From Watersipora subatra (lineage: Eukaryota > Bryozoa > Gymnolaemata > Cheilostomatida > Watersiporidae), in NCBI RefSeq assembly GCF_963576615.1, contig NC_088717.1:53850526-53914525 (forward strand): a DNA stretch of 64,000 nucleotides, read 5' to 3'. The translations under genes were made by a program, and so were the position numbers. Below the pieces are notes generated by a model, which had not been told where the DNA came from, did no database searches, and saw nothing but the letters and a program-made list of their open reading frames with translations. Shown here piece after piece: positions 61,804-64,000 of this stretch. How positions within the stretch are numbered: the first letter of the stretch is position 1; each line of letters opens with the position of its first letter.

Positions 61804-62480
61804 TAGCTGTACTACCCGGCGTTGCCCAGGTAATAAAAAGTCTTTGAACAGAAAATTTATTTGTGATTAACATATAACAACATTTGCCATTCTAACTTTC
61901 AAACTACATATCAGGAGAAAAGTGTTTTTATGTAGTTGAAGTAAATTAAGAGAAAATAATAACTGTAAAGGTTTTCAAACTTTGTCAAACAACTGTAACT
62001 TTCAAACTTCATATCATGAGGAAAATGTTTTGTACAGGTCAAATAAATTAAAAAAATAAAACAACTATAGAAGGGTTTAGATGTAAATGTGAAATAATTA
62101 GCAAGTAACAGCTAAATTAAGTCGGTTTTGCTACGATTACAATAAAAGATGATTCGGTAATGATACAATTAATACGAACTGAGAAAACAAAATAAAAATT
62201 CTGAACGTGTTGAATTAATAACAATTCTTGCATTGAAGTGTGTGTGTAAAAAAAGGTTACTGTTCCACCAGAAACTATCCATCAAAACCTCTTGATACTG
62301 GTACAAATGTAAAAATGAGATATCGTAATGTCTTTGTCTGACCAAACGGAGAGAAAATGTCGATGCTCTTCCGACGGAGATAATATAATTGTCCGCATGA
62401 AAAGAATTGGCCTTGGCCCCAGTTGTTATCTCTACCAGTTATCTCTACCTCTGGCCCCAGTATATCTCTACCAGTTGTTA
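61804..62480 (-). mobile_element. Helitron-like element, reverse, nested in family A
   Basis: The minus-strand 3' end is ACCTGGGCAACGCCGGGT (hairpin) followed by 'agtacagCTAG|T'. Next to it, 'cagaaaatttatttgtgatt' and 'aacatttgccattctaac' match 30650-30720 in reverse. Confidence 0.6.
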
Positions 62481-62515
62481 TCTATTGCAAGCAATAGATA
62501 ACAACTAGTAGAGAT
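62463..62515. repeat. Near-perfect palindrome
   Basis: Arms of about 25 bases: 'tatctctaccagttgttatc' is mirrored by 'gataacaactagtagagata' around 'tattgcaagcaata'. One mismatch. Confidence 0.85.
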
Positions 62516-63204
62516 ATTTCTCGACTTTCCAATGCATATTTTATTTAGAGATCTTTGGCTAGTTAGAGGTAAGTTAGCAGATTTATTGCATCTAAAAGGT
62601 TTAATATCGGTCCACTAGAAACAGAGGGCAAAATATAGGCAACGTTCGCTTCACCCATAAAAGGGCTAAATTTATCTTTCTGAAATTCTGACGTGCCATT
62701 TGAAAGATACAACGCCAGCCTCTATTTGACCGCCACTATAGAGGAAGGATTGTAAAATAAAGTTTCATGGCGCTCAGTCACGTATCTCAGTGGCTGTTTT
62801 AGTTTAGCAAACCAAATGCAACATATGAGAATCCAGCTGGGCCATAACTTCAAGAGCAGAGGAAGAAATGGCCATTCCAGACTTGTCTAAAAAGTACACT
62901 TTAGTTGTAAAGCAACTTATCATAAAAGTTGTCTGCTTTTGTCAATGTTGTTTTTATAGTTGGATCATTATAGTTGTCTTGCATTAAATTGCCTCAGATT
63001 GAACTATTCCCATACACGCGCGTCTTCATGTGAGAAATAGAGCAATCAAAGTTAACTCTTGAGTTGACAGCGATCTTTCGCATTGATCTTCCGCACCTAC
63101 CACCATCTACATATATATCGAAGTGTTTGTTGGTCGAATGTCGCCTATACGTCCAGTTATAGTGATAAAGTTATAGAAAAGAAAAACCACTTTGTACTGG
63201 CATT

Positions 63205-63270
63205 GAACTGGGAAACAATGGTTCTGCAGACAGGCGTGCTATCCCCTGCACCACCCAGCCTACTGGCGAT
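63205..63270 (-). repeat. tRNA-derived module
   Basis: The minus strand reads 'ggtggtgcaggggatagcac', 'tgtctgcagaacc' and 'cccagttcaatgcc'. These are A-box and B-box-like spacing as in the neighbouring modules. Degenerate, not a tRNA gene. Confidence 0.5.
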
Positions 63271-63383
63271 ACTATGGAATAATTAGTACGCTTAAAAATG
63301 TTAACACGCTTGAAGATTATGAATGCGTGAGAGACCATGACACGGAACAATTATAATTATAACTATTCCAGACCGTGGCAGCT

Positions 63384-63466
63384 AGCTGTGTGGCCAAGTG
63401 ATAGTGAGCTTGGCTTCACATTCATGCATCTGCAAAATGCATGGGTTCAAATTCTGTGAGGTGTAA
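63384..63466 (+). repeat. tRNA-derived module
   Basis: 'gtgtggccaagtgatagtg' (A-box-like) and, about 55 bases on, 'gggttcaaattctg' (B-box-like). The longer spacing suggests a Leu/Ser-type tRNA ancestor or an insertion. Confidence 0.5.
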
Positions 63467-63756
63467 TCTTTTTTTAACACTCAGACTGAAAGACAGAACG
63501 ACTCATTTTTTTTGGCAAGAATTAGACTAGCTCAAGTTACTCAAATTCATTGGGTAACGAAACATTGCCAATGATAACGATAGTACCTGCCACTGTTTAT
63601 TAGCTTTTTACATCCTGAACATTGGGAACATTTGAACAACCATAGCATTAAAAGACATGTTTTTAAACAATTTGGTTTTGGGCATATTTTAACCAAAAGC
63701 CATAAAGATGGGTAGGTGTAATAAGTATGTGCACAATTATTCTATAATATTACAGG

Positions 63757-63833
63757 TGGGCTGTGTGGCATAGTGGATAGCACATCTGTCTGCAGAACCG
63801 GTGTTTCCAAGTTGAATTCGAGTGTAAAGCAGA
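63757..63833 (+). repeat. tRNA-derived module
   Basis: 'gtgtggcatagtggatagc' (A-box-like) and 'aagttgaattcgag' (B-box-like) at tRNA spacing. It is followed by a tail, 'gttcctaaaacctttt...gacagaccaacaaacg', which is also present in reverse at 40570-40630. Confidence 0.55.
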
Positions 63834-64000
63834 TTTTTCGTTCCTAAAACCTTTTCGCTACAACACAACTAGTTATAGGAATGACAGACCAACAAACGAC
63901 AAACAGTTATATTTATATGGATGGGCTTGAACTAGAACTATTTCAAAGTTTTGGTGAAACTCGCTTAATTTAGAAATAGCACCACAGTCTACAGTTATAT

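Larger units (their letters stand above)
61027..62775. mobile_element. Dispersed TIR element family A, copy interrupted by a Helitron-like element
   Basis: Begins 'ttaccgtgaaacctctaatt' and is collinear with 40796-42081. The collinearity breaks at about 61803 and resumes at about 62480; the interruption is a reverse Helitron-like element. The right terminus is lost near 62775. Confidence 0.6.
60660..64000. other. Repeat-filled end of the window
   Basis: Upstream of the dCMP deaminase start codon I see no further coding exon. A promoter and a non-coding first exon should be somewhere here, but no TATA box is convincing. The rest is family A, a reverse Helitron-like insertion and tRNA-derived modules. 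Confidence 0.5.

Noticed and set aside
63384..63466. Functional tRNA gene
   Set aside because: A- and B-box-like sequences are present, but the stems do not pair as a cloverleaf; similar decayed modules recur in mobile elements.

Overview
The window is a piece of an AT-rich animal nuclear genome. It has split genes with GT-AG introns, large introns, and very many tandem repeats and small transposons. A Mos kinase and a C-terminal angiomotin-family segment mark it as metazoan. The Helitron-like and pogo-like repeat load would fit an invertebrate, perhaps a lophotrochozoan such as a mollusc or bryozoan, but the sequence alone does not settle the taxon. No rRNA, CRISPR array or bacterial operon is present.

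Layout. 1-5192: a repeat with inverted ends, containing a piggyBac-like element and a long purine tract. 5581-10480 (+): the last three exons of an angiomotin-like scaffold gene. 10481-18283: intergenic repeats. 18348-23075 (+): a complete five-exon gene for a small secreted, six-cysteine, mainly helical protein. Its intron phases (1,0,0,0) and exon sizes match those of class I helical cytokine genes; this is the most interesting item in the window. 23076-27383: intergenic, with a 20-bp minisatellite. 27384-38554 (-): the 3' part of an unrecognised gene with an RRM-like and a dsRBD-like segment followed by long disordered exons. Its introns and flanks hold two Helitron-like elements and several TIR elements. 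38555-48700: gene-poor and full of repeats, including a decayed Ty3/gypsy copy with a 3' LTR. 48889-52659 (+): a Mos-type kinase in at least five coding exons. 53536-60659 (-): a complete five-exon dCMP deaminase gene, tail-to-tail with mos. 60660-64000: repeats and tRNA-like SINE/Helitron modules.

The genes do not form a pathway. Mos (oocyte meiotic MAPK activation) and dCMP deaminase (dUMP supply for dTTP) are convergent neighbours with 876 bp between their stop codons. The secreted gene is isolated and has its own TATA box. All exon models come from reading frames, splice consensus and phase continuity; no transcript evidence was available.
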